DNA of 64,000 nt from Leptobrachium leishanense (lineage: Eukaryota > Chordata > Amphibia > Anura > Megophryidae), in assembly GCA_009667805.1 (NCBI GenBank), contig CM019063.1, forward strand, positions 59,318,881 through 59,382,880, read 5' to 3'. The notes under the pieces were generated by a model, which saw only the letters and a list, made by a program, of their open reading frames with translations, was not told where the DNA came from and made no database searches. The translations under genes were made by a program, and so were the position numbers. Positions within the stretch are counted from its first letter, which is position 1. The number at the start of each line of letters is the position of its first letter. Of the stretch, positions 34,127 through 44,925 are shown piece after piece.

Positions 34127-35383
34127 TTAAAGGGACAGTACCACCAAAAAAGTCTTTATTTTGTTTATGTTGCTTACATGTGTTTTGTTTTTCTTTTATG
34201 TTAGTTCAGAAAATATTTTCCTCTGTGTGTCACTGGGTGCATCTATTGTGTGATAATTTGTGTTGTAAGCTGCCTCCACCCCCACACAGTCAGGGTTATT
34301 CAGAGAGAGCCGATCTGGCCCCGAAATGTAACTGGACACTGAATTTCAGCGAAAGGGGCCATTCGGCTATTCAGAGAGCAGGCAATTCGCCAAATCTTGG
34401 CGACTTGCCTGCACATACGGTGCCTTTTCGAGGGCAGTGCAATCCCCCCATAGAGAAGCAATGGTTCATCTATTCAGAGACACCGAGCAGCTGAGGAATG
34501 TCAGTGAAACCTGCCATTCGGTGGTTTCATTCGACAGGTTTATGCAGGTGAATCCCATAGGCTTCAATGTTAAAAATATTCCAGTTTTAAATCAATATCT
34601 AATAAACCATTTATTATTTTATTCTGCAGTAAAATGTTTCTTTATTTTTAGATTTTTTAGGATCTTTTAGGCATTTTTGGGGATTTTTTTGTCAAACCTT
34701 TTTTCCGTTCTTTTTTAAATAGTTTTTTTTTCTTTTCATTTTTCTGCAACAGACCTTTTTATTATCATTCATTGGATCTTATATGGAAATCACTAGGAAT
34801 CACTGAATCGCCCTGAAGTGCGGGAATAAAAAGTCACCGAACATGCAGTGTCTTTTCGGATCTCTTTGAATAACCCTGAGTATCTTTACATCATACATCA
34901 CTTGCTCCTCACTGTGTGGCTTTGGCCATATAATGGAGTCTATGGGTCAATCACTGACTCAAATCATTGTATTGTGTGGGATGTATTCAAAGGGCATTAC
35001 CAGGAGATATATTAGAAGTCTTTAAGTTTCCTGTCTTCTCGCATTCAGCTGCCAGCTCTTATCTTGGCAACACAATACACCCCCTGCTGCTTTATCTAAA
35101 CACCTCCTCCACATCACAAATTGTTAAATACTTTATAAGATAAACCACAGCAGTAAAGTAAAACTTTGCACAGATTTTGGTAAATGTTGCATCATGGGAA
35201 AAATCCACAAAATGGACACGGGAGATAAAACAAAACTAACTTTGTTTTTACTTTTTTACATGCAATTACTTAAAATGTAGAAAAATAACAGCATGTGTTT
35301 CATAATGTATTTTATAAAGTGGTTTTATTTGTATTGCACAGGTAATCTAGTTACAGCTTATGTAAGTGGTAGTTTCCCTTTAA
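34127..35383. mobile_element. TTAA element (AAGGGACAGT ends)
   Basis: The ends are TTAAAGGGACAGTACCACC and GGTAGTTTCCCTTTAA, TTAA on both sides. It is interrupted by the CAGGGTTATTC MITE at 34291-34878. A truncated relative is at 4890-5100. Confidence 0.75.
34291..34878. mobile_element. MITE with CAGGGTTATTC ends, nested
   Basis: The inverted ends are CAGGGTTATTCAGAGAGA and ATCTCTTTGAATAACCCTG, with AGT on both sides as a possible 3-bp duplication. The interior matches 16171-17049 in reverse order. Confidence 0.8.
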
Positions 35384-35399
35384 TATATTGGGGCGGCTC

Positions 35400-36125
35400 T
35401 TACTGTATAGAAATTGTGAGTTGTATGTTTTAAAATGAATCCCCAGACATGCTCATTTATCTGTAAACACTGGCGTACTGTGAATTCCGGACATTCACAT
35501 TTTTACTGTGTATCTCTTAATTGCGAGTCTTCTTTTAAATCCCGCATATATGCGTCGTAATGTAAGTCCTGTACATGCGAGTTTTTACTGTAACAGTCGA
35601 AATATTACAGTACGGACTTACGAGTTGTAAATATAACAGTGTAATATGAAAACAGAGAATTGCAGGATGAAAATATAACAAGTATTAAAATTCAGACTTG
35701 CAAATTATTACTGTAATATTAAAAAAGGAACATACGAACTTGCGAGTTATAACTAATCATGTGAATGTACAGACTTCTGAGAATGAAATTTACATACTGG
35801 AGGTTGCACATTTCTGTAAATGCAGATCCTTTCCCAAACAAAATAAAAATAGATCAGTTTACAGTAAAAACGCACAACCGTCATAATGTAAATGTTATTC
35901 TCGCAGTTCCGTACAATATTTTTTACATTGCTAAAGTTATCAACTCACAAATCCATAAATTGATATTTTACTGTTACAGTAATAATGGCAAGTCCAAACT
36001 TTAACATTTCACTGTTATATTTAAAACCCGCAAGTCCGTACTGTAATATTTTCATTGTTACAGTAAAAACGTGTCTGGGGTTTACAGTAAGGCTTAACTA
36101 CGGGATGTACAGTAAAAATTTGACC
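35400..36125. repeat. Degenerate repeats of TTACTGTAA-type words
   Basis: Words such as TTTTTACTGTAACAG, TTACAGTACGGACTT, TTACTGTAATATT and GTTACAGTAAAAACG recur in both orientations every 30-60 bp. No transposon ends were found. Confidence 0.5.
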
Positions 36126-36129
36126 CATT

Positions 36130-36555
36130 CATGGGTCCCAATGGGGCCACGGCTCCAGGCAGCACTTTGATAGGGGCAGCATTTTAAATTTATCTGAATA
36201 CATTTTTTAATTATTACACCATTTATTTTAAAATATATATATAATATATACTGTATATACAGTATAATATTCAATATTTATTTTACTGATATATAATTTC
36301 ATAGATATGTTAATATTTAAATGTAATTTAGTTTATTTTAATGTGTGTTTATTTTAATATTTAAATTTACTTTTATATAATTACTCGAATATTATAATTT
36401 ATTACATTTTAATATAATTTTAATCTATTTTTTTTTATTTTATTGCTGTGGATCTCTGTTATACAAGTGAGTGTTTGCTTTTGGTGGGGGCAGCATTTCA
36501 TTCTTGGAACCAGACAGCACAATGTTTTGGGCCGGCCCTGGCTAACACATGTATC
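36130..36555. other. AT-rich intronic sequence
   Basis: A long run of TTAATATTTAAATT-like sequence between GGGGCAGCATTTTAAAT (about 36173) and GGGGGCAGCATTTCATT (about 36484), which may be the remains of an element. No gene. Confidence 0.35.
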
Positions 36556-36866
36556 GGGGGTCTATAATTAAAGTTCAGTATTTCCAAGCACTCAACAGCA
36601 AAAACAACTTATGAGAATGTCACCAAATTTGCAGTATGTCTTAATGGTGCCATGGGAACAACACTCATGCAAAAAAAATTGCTCAAAATTTCACCACCAA
36701 GTGTTTCGCACTTTTTTTTTTTTAACAATATTACAACATTACAGTTCAGATATGGGTACAGTCATGTTAAAACATGTTCAATATGCTGACCACCATCTGA
36801 TTGCCACCATCTGACCACCAAATTGCAGAATAGCATGTACCACTGTTGAACGCAAGGTGTCCCTTT

Positions 36867-37816
36867 CAGTGGCGTCACAAGGGGGGCGGGGGCCCGCACC
36901 GGGTGACACCACCCCCTAGGTTGACACCCTAAAAAAAATATATATATATATATTTTTTACACAAAAATATTTTACAAGGAGGGATACATTGAGAATTCTC
37001 TCATTTTCAAGTATGTCTTGGGTAGGCAAGGCCTAGGCTGGCACTTTCCAGGGGGTGGCAAAAAAAACACCACAAAGAGGATATTCACAGAGCACCGAAA
37101 TGACGCAGACATTTCAGTGTTCTGTTGTTCCCCGCACTTTGGGGAATCAAATTTCCCCAGTGAATTCACTGCAGGGTCCCTGAAGTGCAGGGAATCAGCC
37201 ACCGAATGCTGCCGCAAACCCGTCGCCTGCTGTTTTAAAAAGAACTACTGAACGAAAATGTCTGGAATTAACATACAGTATAAGATCCTATGAATGATAA
37301 TAAAGTGGTCTGTTATAGAGAGAAAAAAAACGCTATTAGAAACAAAATTGCATTTTTTTAAAAAAAGATGCCTAAAAGGTACTAAAAAAATTAAATCAAT
37401 AAATAAAAGATTTTTTACTATGGATTAAAGGAATATTAGATATTGGATAAAAACAGGAATATTTTTAACATTGAAACCTATGGTGTTCGCTCGCTTGAAT
37501 AAATCTGCCAAATGAAAACACCGGACATCAGGACATTTCTTTGCTGTTCGGTGTCTCTAAACAGATTAACCATAACTTCTCTATGGGGACTTTCACTGTC
37601 TTCGAACAGGCACTGTACTTGCTGGCAGTTCACCAAAATTTGTGTGTGAGCATATCACAGAGCTCCACAGCAATAAACCTCTTGTATTATGAGCATTCAG
37701 TGTTATATGGGAGTACTGATTTATGAGAAAAAGTAGTTAAAAAAACCCTGTAAAACTCAGGGGGGTGACACCATAAGTTACCGCACTGGGTGACACCAAC
37801 CCTAGTGATGCCACTG
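36867..37816. mobile_element. hAT-type element (CAGTGGCGTCAC ends), second copy
   Basis: The ends are CAGTGGCGTCACAAGG and GTGATGCCACTG, with 8-bp flanks gtcccttt and gtcccttg (one mismatch). Its right part (about 37640-37780) matches 240-430 of the first copy in reverse, but it has no minisatellite. Its middle (about 37480-37640) carries sequence of the CAGGGTTATTC MITE family. Confidence 0.8.
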
Positions 37817-37829
37817 GTCCCTTGAAATG

Positions 37830-38850
37830 TTCAGCATGTGACGTGATATGTTTGCTTTCAGATATGCCAAGGTTGCTACGTTGTCATACCAAACATTCAC
37901 TTTCGGGGGATTGTGAAGGAATTTCCAGACTGCATTAGGATTTTCCCTATCCCAAATGCAACAATTATGCGTGTTAACAGCACTATGCAGATGGAAAGGT
38001 GCCTCTCCGTCCAGAGAATGTTCCGGGGCCATTCAGGGTCAACCTTGATCCGGACTAAGAACTTGTCACTTCACACGCCTTCCAAATGCCTCAGCGGCTA
38101 GTAGCACCCTCTTTGCTGCTCAATGGCTGGCTGATATGCAGGCCGCTAGCACTCACGGGTCGAGGACAGCATTATGACGCCGCGCCCACCAAGTTTAAAT
38201 TCAGACGTGAGAAGTGTTCATTGCCCTGACATGGTTCTCACTCCTCTGAGTGCTTACTATACTATTCTGATTGATATTTGGTGTACCGACTTGGCTTGTC
38301 TGTTGTCTCTCCTGAATGTTAACCCCTTGGCTCCTGTACTGACTACCTGCTCTGGCATACGACCCCTGGCACTCCTAACTACCCGCTCTGGCATACGACC
38401 CTTGGCATTCCTTTGACTCTGTTGAACTGTAGACATTTTGTAAGGATTATACCGAGGAACATTTCAAACAATTTTGTGGACTGTGGCAACAGGCTGGCCC
38501 AGCGATTGAGCAAAGTGCCGAGCACTGACGCCGGCCCTGAGATTTAACATCCTCCTCTTCAACTTTGGTAGCTATGTCTTCAACCACCTGCGCATCAACA
38601 TTCTTTTGTCCTCTTCCCCCTTTCACATTCAACGATCCAGTTTCTTAAAATTTCAGGATCATTTTCCATAGCCCATTCACAGTGATTGGACCTCTTGGAA
38701 GACCTTTCAACAATCGAAACCTCCGCAAAGCTTCTGGAGCAGAATTCACGTTTTTGTAAAACAATTTCACATACCATAGCAACCACCAAATGCACCCTGC
38801 TGGTGAAATATTGAAATCATTTTTTTTTTGTTGCATGAATGTTCTTCCCA
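37830..38850 (-). pseudogene. Mariner-like transposase fragments
   Basis: From the right, the minus strand encodes WWLLWYVKLFYKN, then FRLLKGLPRGPITVNGLW and ETGSLNVKGGRGQKNVDAQV, a helix-turn-helix region of a mariner/IS630-like type. After the LTR-like interruption it gives FHLHSAVNTHNCCIWDRENP and NPPKVNVWYDN, part of the DDE catalytic domain. Stops and gaps break it and the C-terminal part is missing. Confidence 0.65.
38105..38440 (+). mobile_element. LTR-like fragment within the mariner relic
   Basis: Short near-repeats of CTCTGGCATACGACCC and C-rich wording like amphibian Gypsy LTRs lie where the transposase reading is interrupted. The ends are not defined. Confidence 0.3.
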
Positions 38851-38939
38851 TGGTGTGATTAAGACATTCCGATAAAATGTTTTTGCTATAGAGTGCTTGG
38901 AATAGGTGAGCTTTATAGACTCCTGGTATACGGCTTCAT

Positions 38940-39890
38940 TCCAGGGGTGATTGAACCACTCACATTTCAGCTAAATCCCACAATGCTGATGAGTGATTAA
39001 AAAAATGAATATAAGAATAAGAATATGCTTATTTATTTTTCAAACATTATTTTAAATCTATTGGTTAATTAATTGATACATTTTTTTCAATTTAGATCTA
39101 TGTTATTTTATTTTTCTGGTTATGGTGGCATTATGGATGACGGAAAATCTTGATAACGATTTATTGATGTATTTATTAATTTAAGCATATAGGCTCTTGC
39201 CTTTTTAGTGAATAACAAAGTCCGGAGCCAAGTCTCGTCAGCCTTAAATTCTCTCTTAACAATACAGTATTTTATGATGGACTCACATAAGTGCGCGGAT
39301 TGATCACCGGCTCGATCGCTCTGACAGACAGCTTATGTAAAGATTCCTTAAGACTTCCTCAGTTTATTGTTTAGGATTCTGACATTTCAATCAATGCTTT
39401 TGAGAACAAATCTCTCCGGTCCTTCAGATCGCTGGGTTTTGTGGTTAAGACGTTCGTTTGCTGATGATAATGGAGTTGTTGTAAAAGATCTTATCGGGTC
39501 CTAGAGAGTTGTGTATGTTATATTGTTATGGACATAAAACCTGTGATATTCCAATGACCTTCTCCCAGCTTGTGAAATCAATCTAGACGCATTTAAAGAG
39601 ACATGTTTATTAGGCAATCTAAGTTATTGCTCTGTAAATTTTCGGCTGTGCTAATACAAGGACAAAGAGGCAGGAAAGGGCAAGTACGGGAAGGGGGATA
39701 GTGACACATAGGGAAAGTCAAGGGGAATGTTACGCAATATAAAAGGGGGCATTATAGAGGGTTTGTTTTAATTCTTTATTTATAAAAAGTTTAACAAGTC
39801 ACAATTAGAACATCTAGACAAAAGCCTCGCAGGGCCAAATGGGAAAAAATAAATAAATATATATATATATATATATAGTGTCTACAATGG
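38940..39890. other. Intronic sequence, nothing recognised
   Basis: Nearly 1 kb of AT-rich, apparently unique DNA. No gene, repeat or RNA landmark was identified. Confidence 0.5.
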
Positions 39891-39944
39891 TTGTGGTGAA
39901 GGACTAAAAGTGAGATAAAAAGCCTCCACACTATAATAAGTGTG

Positions 39945-40497
39945 TTTATTATTGCAGAAGCCACTTGCACATCACAGCAACTCGATGAATTGCATCCCAG
40001 AGCTCCTGTGCCATATTCCCCATATGCAACAAGGAACTCTGGGTAGGATATGCAAATGACCTTTGTCTCACTCTTATGCATCCTGGATCTGCTGTTACAC
40101 AGAACCCTAAAATCAATGTTATGCCACACTGTGGCTTTGTAGCAGAGATAAGGTTTATGCAACTGGTCAAAACTGGTCCAAGCATCCACTGCAACTGGTC
40201 ATGCCTACCTCCTAGCTGATGAGGGTTCAACAAACCCGAAACAGCACTGTCCTGGGAGTGGTTTTGACCAGTTGCATAAACCTTATCTTTGCTACAAAGC
40301 CACAGTATGGCATAGCATTGGTTTTAGGGTTCTGTGTAATAGCAGATCCAGGATGCATAAAAGTGAGACAGAGGTCATTTGCATATCCTACCCAGAGTTC
40401 CTTGCTGCATATGGGGAATGTGGCACAGGAGCTCTGGGATGCAATTCATCAAGTTGCTGTGATGTGCGGGTGGCTTCTCCAATAATAAACACAAATA
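39945..40497. repeat. Large inverted repeat, Penelope-like fragment
   Basis: The left arm (about 39945-40180) and right arm (about 40262-40497) are reverse complements with roughly 90 percent identity by eye. Both run from GACCAGTTGCATAAACCTTA to AATAATAAACAC on opposite strands. A hammerhead ribozyme motif lies at the inner edge of the right arm. Head-to-head copies with hammerhead motifs are known for Penelope-like retroelements, but no reverse transcriptase is seen here. Confidence 0.7.
40209..40258 (+). ncRNA. Hammerhead ribozyme motif, type I
   Basis: All core parts occur in order: stem I strand CTCCTAG (40209-40215), CTGATGA, stem II GGGTT/AACCC with loop CAACA, GAA, and stem III ACAG/CTGT with a 2-nt loop. 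The cleavage-site C at 40251 follows GT. The closing stem I strand CTGGGAG (40252-40258) pairs with the first, including one G-U pair. The short stem III is typical of hammerheads in Penelope-like retroelements, which often act as dimers. Activity is inferred, not shown. Confidence 0.8.
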
Positions 40498-40619
40498 TAT
40501 ATATATATATATATATATATGCAGTTACAGTAACGCAGCCGTAAGAAAAAAAAAATATATATATATAGTCAATGCAACCCCGCGACCACCCCAAATGGCA
40601 TGAGACAGCAGATCCCTAA

Positions 40620-41046
40620 GGCTGGGGTCAGACCAGCGCACTTTTAACGTGCGTTCTGGCGCACATAATTACGGCCGCACTAGCAGCAGATGACGGGCAA
40701 CGACGGCCAATATACGATGTACGGCCGCACAAAAGTCCGGCCGTGCAACGCAAGTGGAATTTGAACGCATTTTTCTGAGAACGCTGAACCGCTACTACTG
40801 ATGTACTGAGTGCGCTGCGGCTGCATAGCGGCGTGTGTGCGTGATTAGGAGATGTCAGACACTGCTAATGTCCAGCCTACATTACGTCCAGACGCAAAAA
40901 GAGTTTTATTGACGATCCGTACAAAATCACGCCCGAAAATGCGCGTCTTCTGACCGTTTTTGCGCATTCCGTGAAAAAATACGTCAATGCGTTCGGACGC
41001 ACTTTTTCATGTTCGCGGGGAAAAATGCTTTCGTCTGACCCTAGCC
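40620..41046. mobile_element. PIF/Harbinger MITE, copy D
   Basis: 427 bp with ends GGCTGGGGTCAGACCAGCGC and CTGACCCTAGCC and exact TAA duplications (40617-40619, 41047-41049). It is oriented opposite to copies B, C, G and H. Confidence 0.88.
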
Positions 41047-41049
41047 TAA

Positions 41050-41332
41050 AAGTTTCAAAACATCAAAAACAGAGGGAAGCCTCAGGGAACAATTAACAGC
41101 AATGGCCATCTCAAAAAAACAGAGGGGGAAAAAAAATAAAGTCCAAAAACAAACAACTACTGGCTCTACCAGTTCACAACCAGTCCTGAGATCCAACAAG
41201 CGACCTAAACAGCCTCAATACCCAAAAATGAAAAACCAAAAATCAGACCATAAATCAAGATTGCCTTCGGCAGATACAGGTGAAGCAGGGAGGGTAGTCA
41301 AGGAGAATGCTCATCCAGATTATAGAGGTATT
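41050..41332. other. Short open frame of uncertain origin
   Basis: From 41102 a lysine- and serine-rich frame (MAISKKQRGKKNKVQKQ) runs into the adjacent TTAA MITE. It could be a retroelement scrap or chance; no family was recognised. Confidence 0.25.
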
Positions 41333-41671
41333 TTAACCCCTTCACTGCCAGGTGATTTTCCAAAAATCCACTGTCAGGAACCAGTTGGGTTTTTTCTATA
41401 ATCATTTTAATTATTTATACAGTAAAAAATATTTGGGAATATTCCCAATGTGTTTCATAATGTAATAATCTATTTGGTAGGGAGATGTCGCCATCCACTG
41501 GCCAAATGGAGTTACTGCAGTAAGGCTAAGGTCAGACGAACGCATTTTTCGCGTCGTCCGTGGAAAAGTGCGGTCGAACGAACGGACGTATTTTTTCACG
41601 GAATGCGCGAAAGCGGTCATACGATGCGCATTTTCGTACGTTTTGTTTCACGGAGCTGGAAGAAGAGAGAT

Positions 41672-44078
41672 ATGATCAACCAAATCAATTGCAGAATGAA
41701 TCAAATAAAAGGGAAAGGGTATAAAAAGGCATTTTGGGAATGGTGGCATTTTTCCAAGATGGATGCAGTCCAAGTGTTTCTTTTTGCTGCACTGGGATAC
41801 CTGTACCTGAAGAAGAAAAGACAACGGCGAACATGGGTTCATCCAATCAACACTGCCAGACACACGCATGGCCACTTTGTGACACTGTACAGGCTACTGC
41901 GAGAGAGGGACCCCGTGAAGTTCTTCAACTACCTGCGGATGTCCATCCACACCTTTGATGAACTGTTGATGAAGGTGCATGAGCCGCTGACCAAGAGGGA
42001 CACCAACATGAGGGCTGCTATACCACTGGAGGAGATGCTGGTCCTCACTTTGCGGTAATTACTATCAAACACGTGCATTCATGACATCGCTGCCAGTCAT
42101 CAGACATGTGCTTGGTGTGCAGAGGCTCTATTGTAGGTCAGTAGTTATATGCCCACACACACGCATGCATCACCTTCCAGAACACGTAACGAAAGAGTAA
42201 TGACACTGACAACGATGTGAAACAAATAAAATATTTAGTCCGGAAATAATATGACAGAAGATAACAATAACATATTAAACACATATATTATTGCATGTCC
42301 AATGAAGGTAATAAAATAAAAATAGTAGAACAACATGAATAAACTCTGACAAACATAAACGAACAGACGATACACCTCACATGGTATGATACCGAGGAGC
42401 ATCTGGGTCATGAGGACCGTGCATATGGATGCAGTGGTACTCTGGCTCCGGGATTGGCCCAGCAACAGGGGACATGGGTGGGTGGGTAGCCAACACCTGG
42501 CAGTGGTGGGAATATCCATGGGGGTATTGTGGCACGACACCATGATATACAGGTGCCTGTTGTGGATGGGACAGTATCTCATGTATCAGGTCCAGGCTTC
42601 GGCGGCGATAATCCACCTTCTGCGCTGGGGTCATCATGTTGAGCAGGGAGAGACAGGAATTAAAAAAGGACATGTCCTCGGAATCAGCGACCATGCAGCG
42701 TGGATGTGTATGGTGCGCCTCCATGAATGCGACCATGGCCTGCTCGACATCAGCTGATGGTGGCTTCTTCCTCCTGGGAGCCGTACCGGTGCTGTCTGTG
42801 GGTGCTGTACCCGGCACCTATTCGGACTCCACATCCTCCACCTGGGACTCCGCACCACCCTGCTCGACCTCCACCTGGCAGCTGCCAGATCCTGCGGGCT
42901 GCAGGTCTTGCCCTTGTGAGCTAGAGGTGGATGGCCGGTCAATACTGCTCACGGTCTTGCGCGGCTCCTGGCTCTTCCTCAGGAAGGACAGTTAGTCTGC
43001 ATACAAATAGCTGCGCCTCTTCTTTGCACCAGCTCCAGAGCGAGCAGCTTCAGCCTCCTTTTTCAGGACCCGGGTATGATTGTCCCTCACCGTGCGCCAT
43101 TTATTGATTGCTTCATGTGCTGCAAAACATGATGAGAGTGACATAAGGTTAGGTTTATATGATGTGATCATAACACAGCTTCTTTCATGTTCTAGGTATC
43201 TCGCTAGTGGATGCAGTTTGAAGGATCTGCATTACAACTTCCGCATTGGCAGATCGACAGCTGGTGAGATCGTCCGCAAGGTCTGCCAAACAATATGGGA
43301 AACCATGAAGGACCAATGTTTGCCAACACCCACAGGCGAGACATGGCTGGCAATTGCAGCAGGATTCTGGGAGAGAGCGAACTATCCCAACTGCCTGGGA
43401 GCGGTGGACGGCAAACATGTCCGCATTGTGAAGCCACTGCACAGTGGCTCACTGTATCAAAATTATAAACATTATTTTTCAATTGGCCTACTGGCGGTGG
43501 CAGATGCCAACTATAATTTTGTGTATGTGGATGTCGGATCATACGGCAAGGACTCGGACTCCACACTGTTTCGGAACTCAACACTGTGGAATGAGATTGA
43601 GGGTGGGAACCTGAACATCCCCTGACCCGCACCTTTGCCTGGCAGCGACGTGTCAGTCCCCTATGCCTTCGTGGGTGACGAGGCATTCGGCCTATCCACA
43701 CATCTCCTGCGGCCATACTCGGGGACACACCTGACTGTGAAGAAGCGGGTGTTTAATTACAGGCTGTCGCGGGCGAGACGGTATGTAGAGTGTAGCTTTG
43801 GCATACTGAGCAGCAAGTGGAGGATTTTTCATCGGCCACTTGATGTAAATGTGGATTTCTGTGTGGATATAGTAAAATGCTGCTGCATCCTACATAACTA
43901 TGTTCGTGCAAGGGATGGGGTTAATTTCGAAGATACCCTCACAGTTACGGGTCTGGATGAGTATGCTAACGATGACATAATACCTGTGAATAGACACACC
44001 AACAGGTTTTGCGATGCTCTGTCTAATTATTTCACTAGCAATGCAGGGCAGGTGCCATGGCAGATGGACATCATTTGA
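41672..44078 (+). pseudogene. Harbinger (HARBI1-like) DDE transposase, one in-frame stop
   Basis: Two exons: 41672-42054 and 43196-44078, joined by a gtaatt donor and a ttctag acceptor that complete an Arg codon. The protein (about 420 residues) contains the HTH region YLASGCSLKDLHYNFRIGRS and DDE_4 motifs GAVDGKHVRI (first Asp), VYVDVGSYGKDSDS (second Asp) and RRYVECSFGILSSKWRIF (Glu). It ends at TGA 44076. A single TGA after NLNIP (43623) interrupts it, with the frame otherwise intact. The start is uncertain: ATG 41672 or 41759. Confidence 0.85.
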
Positions 44079-44793
44079 CATGTGACACCTAGGCTTGTGC
44101 ACCGATTATTTTTTCGGTTTAATTTTTCGGATGTTTAAAGTTTTCGATTCGGCTCGTTTCGAACGATTCCTGTTTCGATTCGATTCGGTTTGACTCGTTT
44201 TTCGGGTACATTTCATCGGAATATGGACCTATTTTCGTATTTTCGTGTCACTTTGCTCGTTTTTTGGATCAACTTGATTTCGGACATTTTTCGTTTTTTC
44301 GCAACGTCTGTTCTCGTTTCAAAGCAATAAATTTCGATTTGACACAATTCAAGTCCAATCGAATATTCGGAAAATATTTCGTTTCGGTTCGGAAACATTT
44401 TGGATCTGACATTTTCGGATCGAAAAATTATCGGGGAATCGCCTGCATCAGAAAACACGAATCGGGAAAATGTCGTTTAAATTCCGAAATTCCGAAAGCC
44501 GAAACGCACATCCTTAGTGACAACAATAATTCGTTATGCCATTTTGTTTGATATTACATTCAAGTTCAATGCAATTGAATTCTATGCAATAAAATTATCA
44601 TTTACTCACTCTGAAGCTTCTGCTCTTTATCAGACCACGTCTCGTACTCTGGGTACACCACCCTGGACACTGTAACCCATGCACTGGCCTTCTTCTGCCG
44701 GTCTTTGTAGCTGTCGCAGGCTGTGTCCCACAGCTCGGGATGCTCTGCCACTGCATTGATCAGCCTCTCCACGTCGATGTCAGTCCCAGCCAT
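42377..44793 (-). pseudogene. Harbinger MADF-BESS accessory protein, two in-frame stops
   Basis: Exon 1 (44793 down to about 44604) encodes MAGTDIDVERLINAVAEHPE, LWDTACDSYKDRQKKASAWV and SDKEQKLQS, a MADF/Myb-SANT-like DNA-binding domain. After an intron holding a hAT MITE, exon 2 starts near 43117 with EAINKWRTVRDNHTRVLKK. It then continues through a linker to the BESS-like region DMSFFNSCLSLLNMMTPAQK and ends at about 42377. Stops fall after SYLYAD (about 42993) and after DVESE (about 42820). In the family this protein helps the transposase enter the nucleus and bind the ends. It overlaps the transposase intron on the other strand. Confidence 0.75.
44090..44516. mobile_element. hAT MITE (TAGGNNTGTGC ends), nested in Harbinger
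   Basis: 427 bp with ends TAGGCTTGTGCACCGA and CGCACATCCTTA, and 8-bp flanks gtgacacc and gtgacaac (one mismatch). It is the array-free relative of 8602-10499 and lies in the accessory gene's intron, 11 bp beyond the transposase stop. Confidence 0.85.
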
Positions 44794-44925
44794 TGTCTAA
44801 CGCAACTTGCAGCTACCCCCAGACAAGACAGGAAGTGTTTGGTCTGTGCACGTTATGTTGGCCGGACGTGTGCAGCGTCTGACCTCTCCCAATCACGCAA
44901 ACATGCCGCTATGCGGCCGCAGCAC

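Larger units (their letters stand above)
36556..38936 (-). mobile_element. Mariner-like transposon relic
   Basis: The ends form an imperfect inverted pair. The left reads GGTCTATAATTAAAGTTCAG then CCAAGCACTCAACAGCAAAAACA. The right, reversed, reads GAGTCTATAAAGC then CCAAGCACTCTATAGCAAAAACA. Transposase fragments lie inside on the minus strand. The element is interrupted by a hAT element (36867-37816) and by about 340 bp of LTR-like DNA (38105-38440). Confidence 0.65.

Noticed and set aside
41102..41401. Lysine-rich frame as a retroelement ORF1
   Set aside because: Too short, unrecognised, and it runs into the TTAA MITE at 41333.
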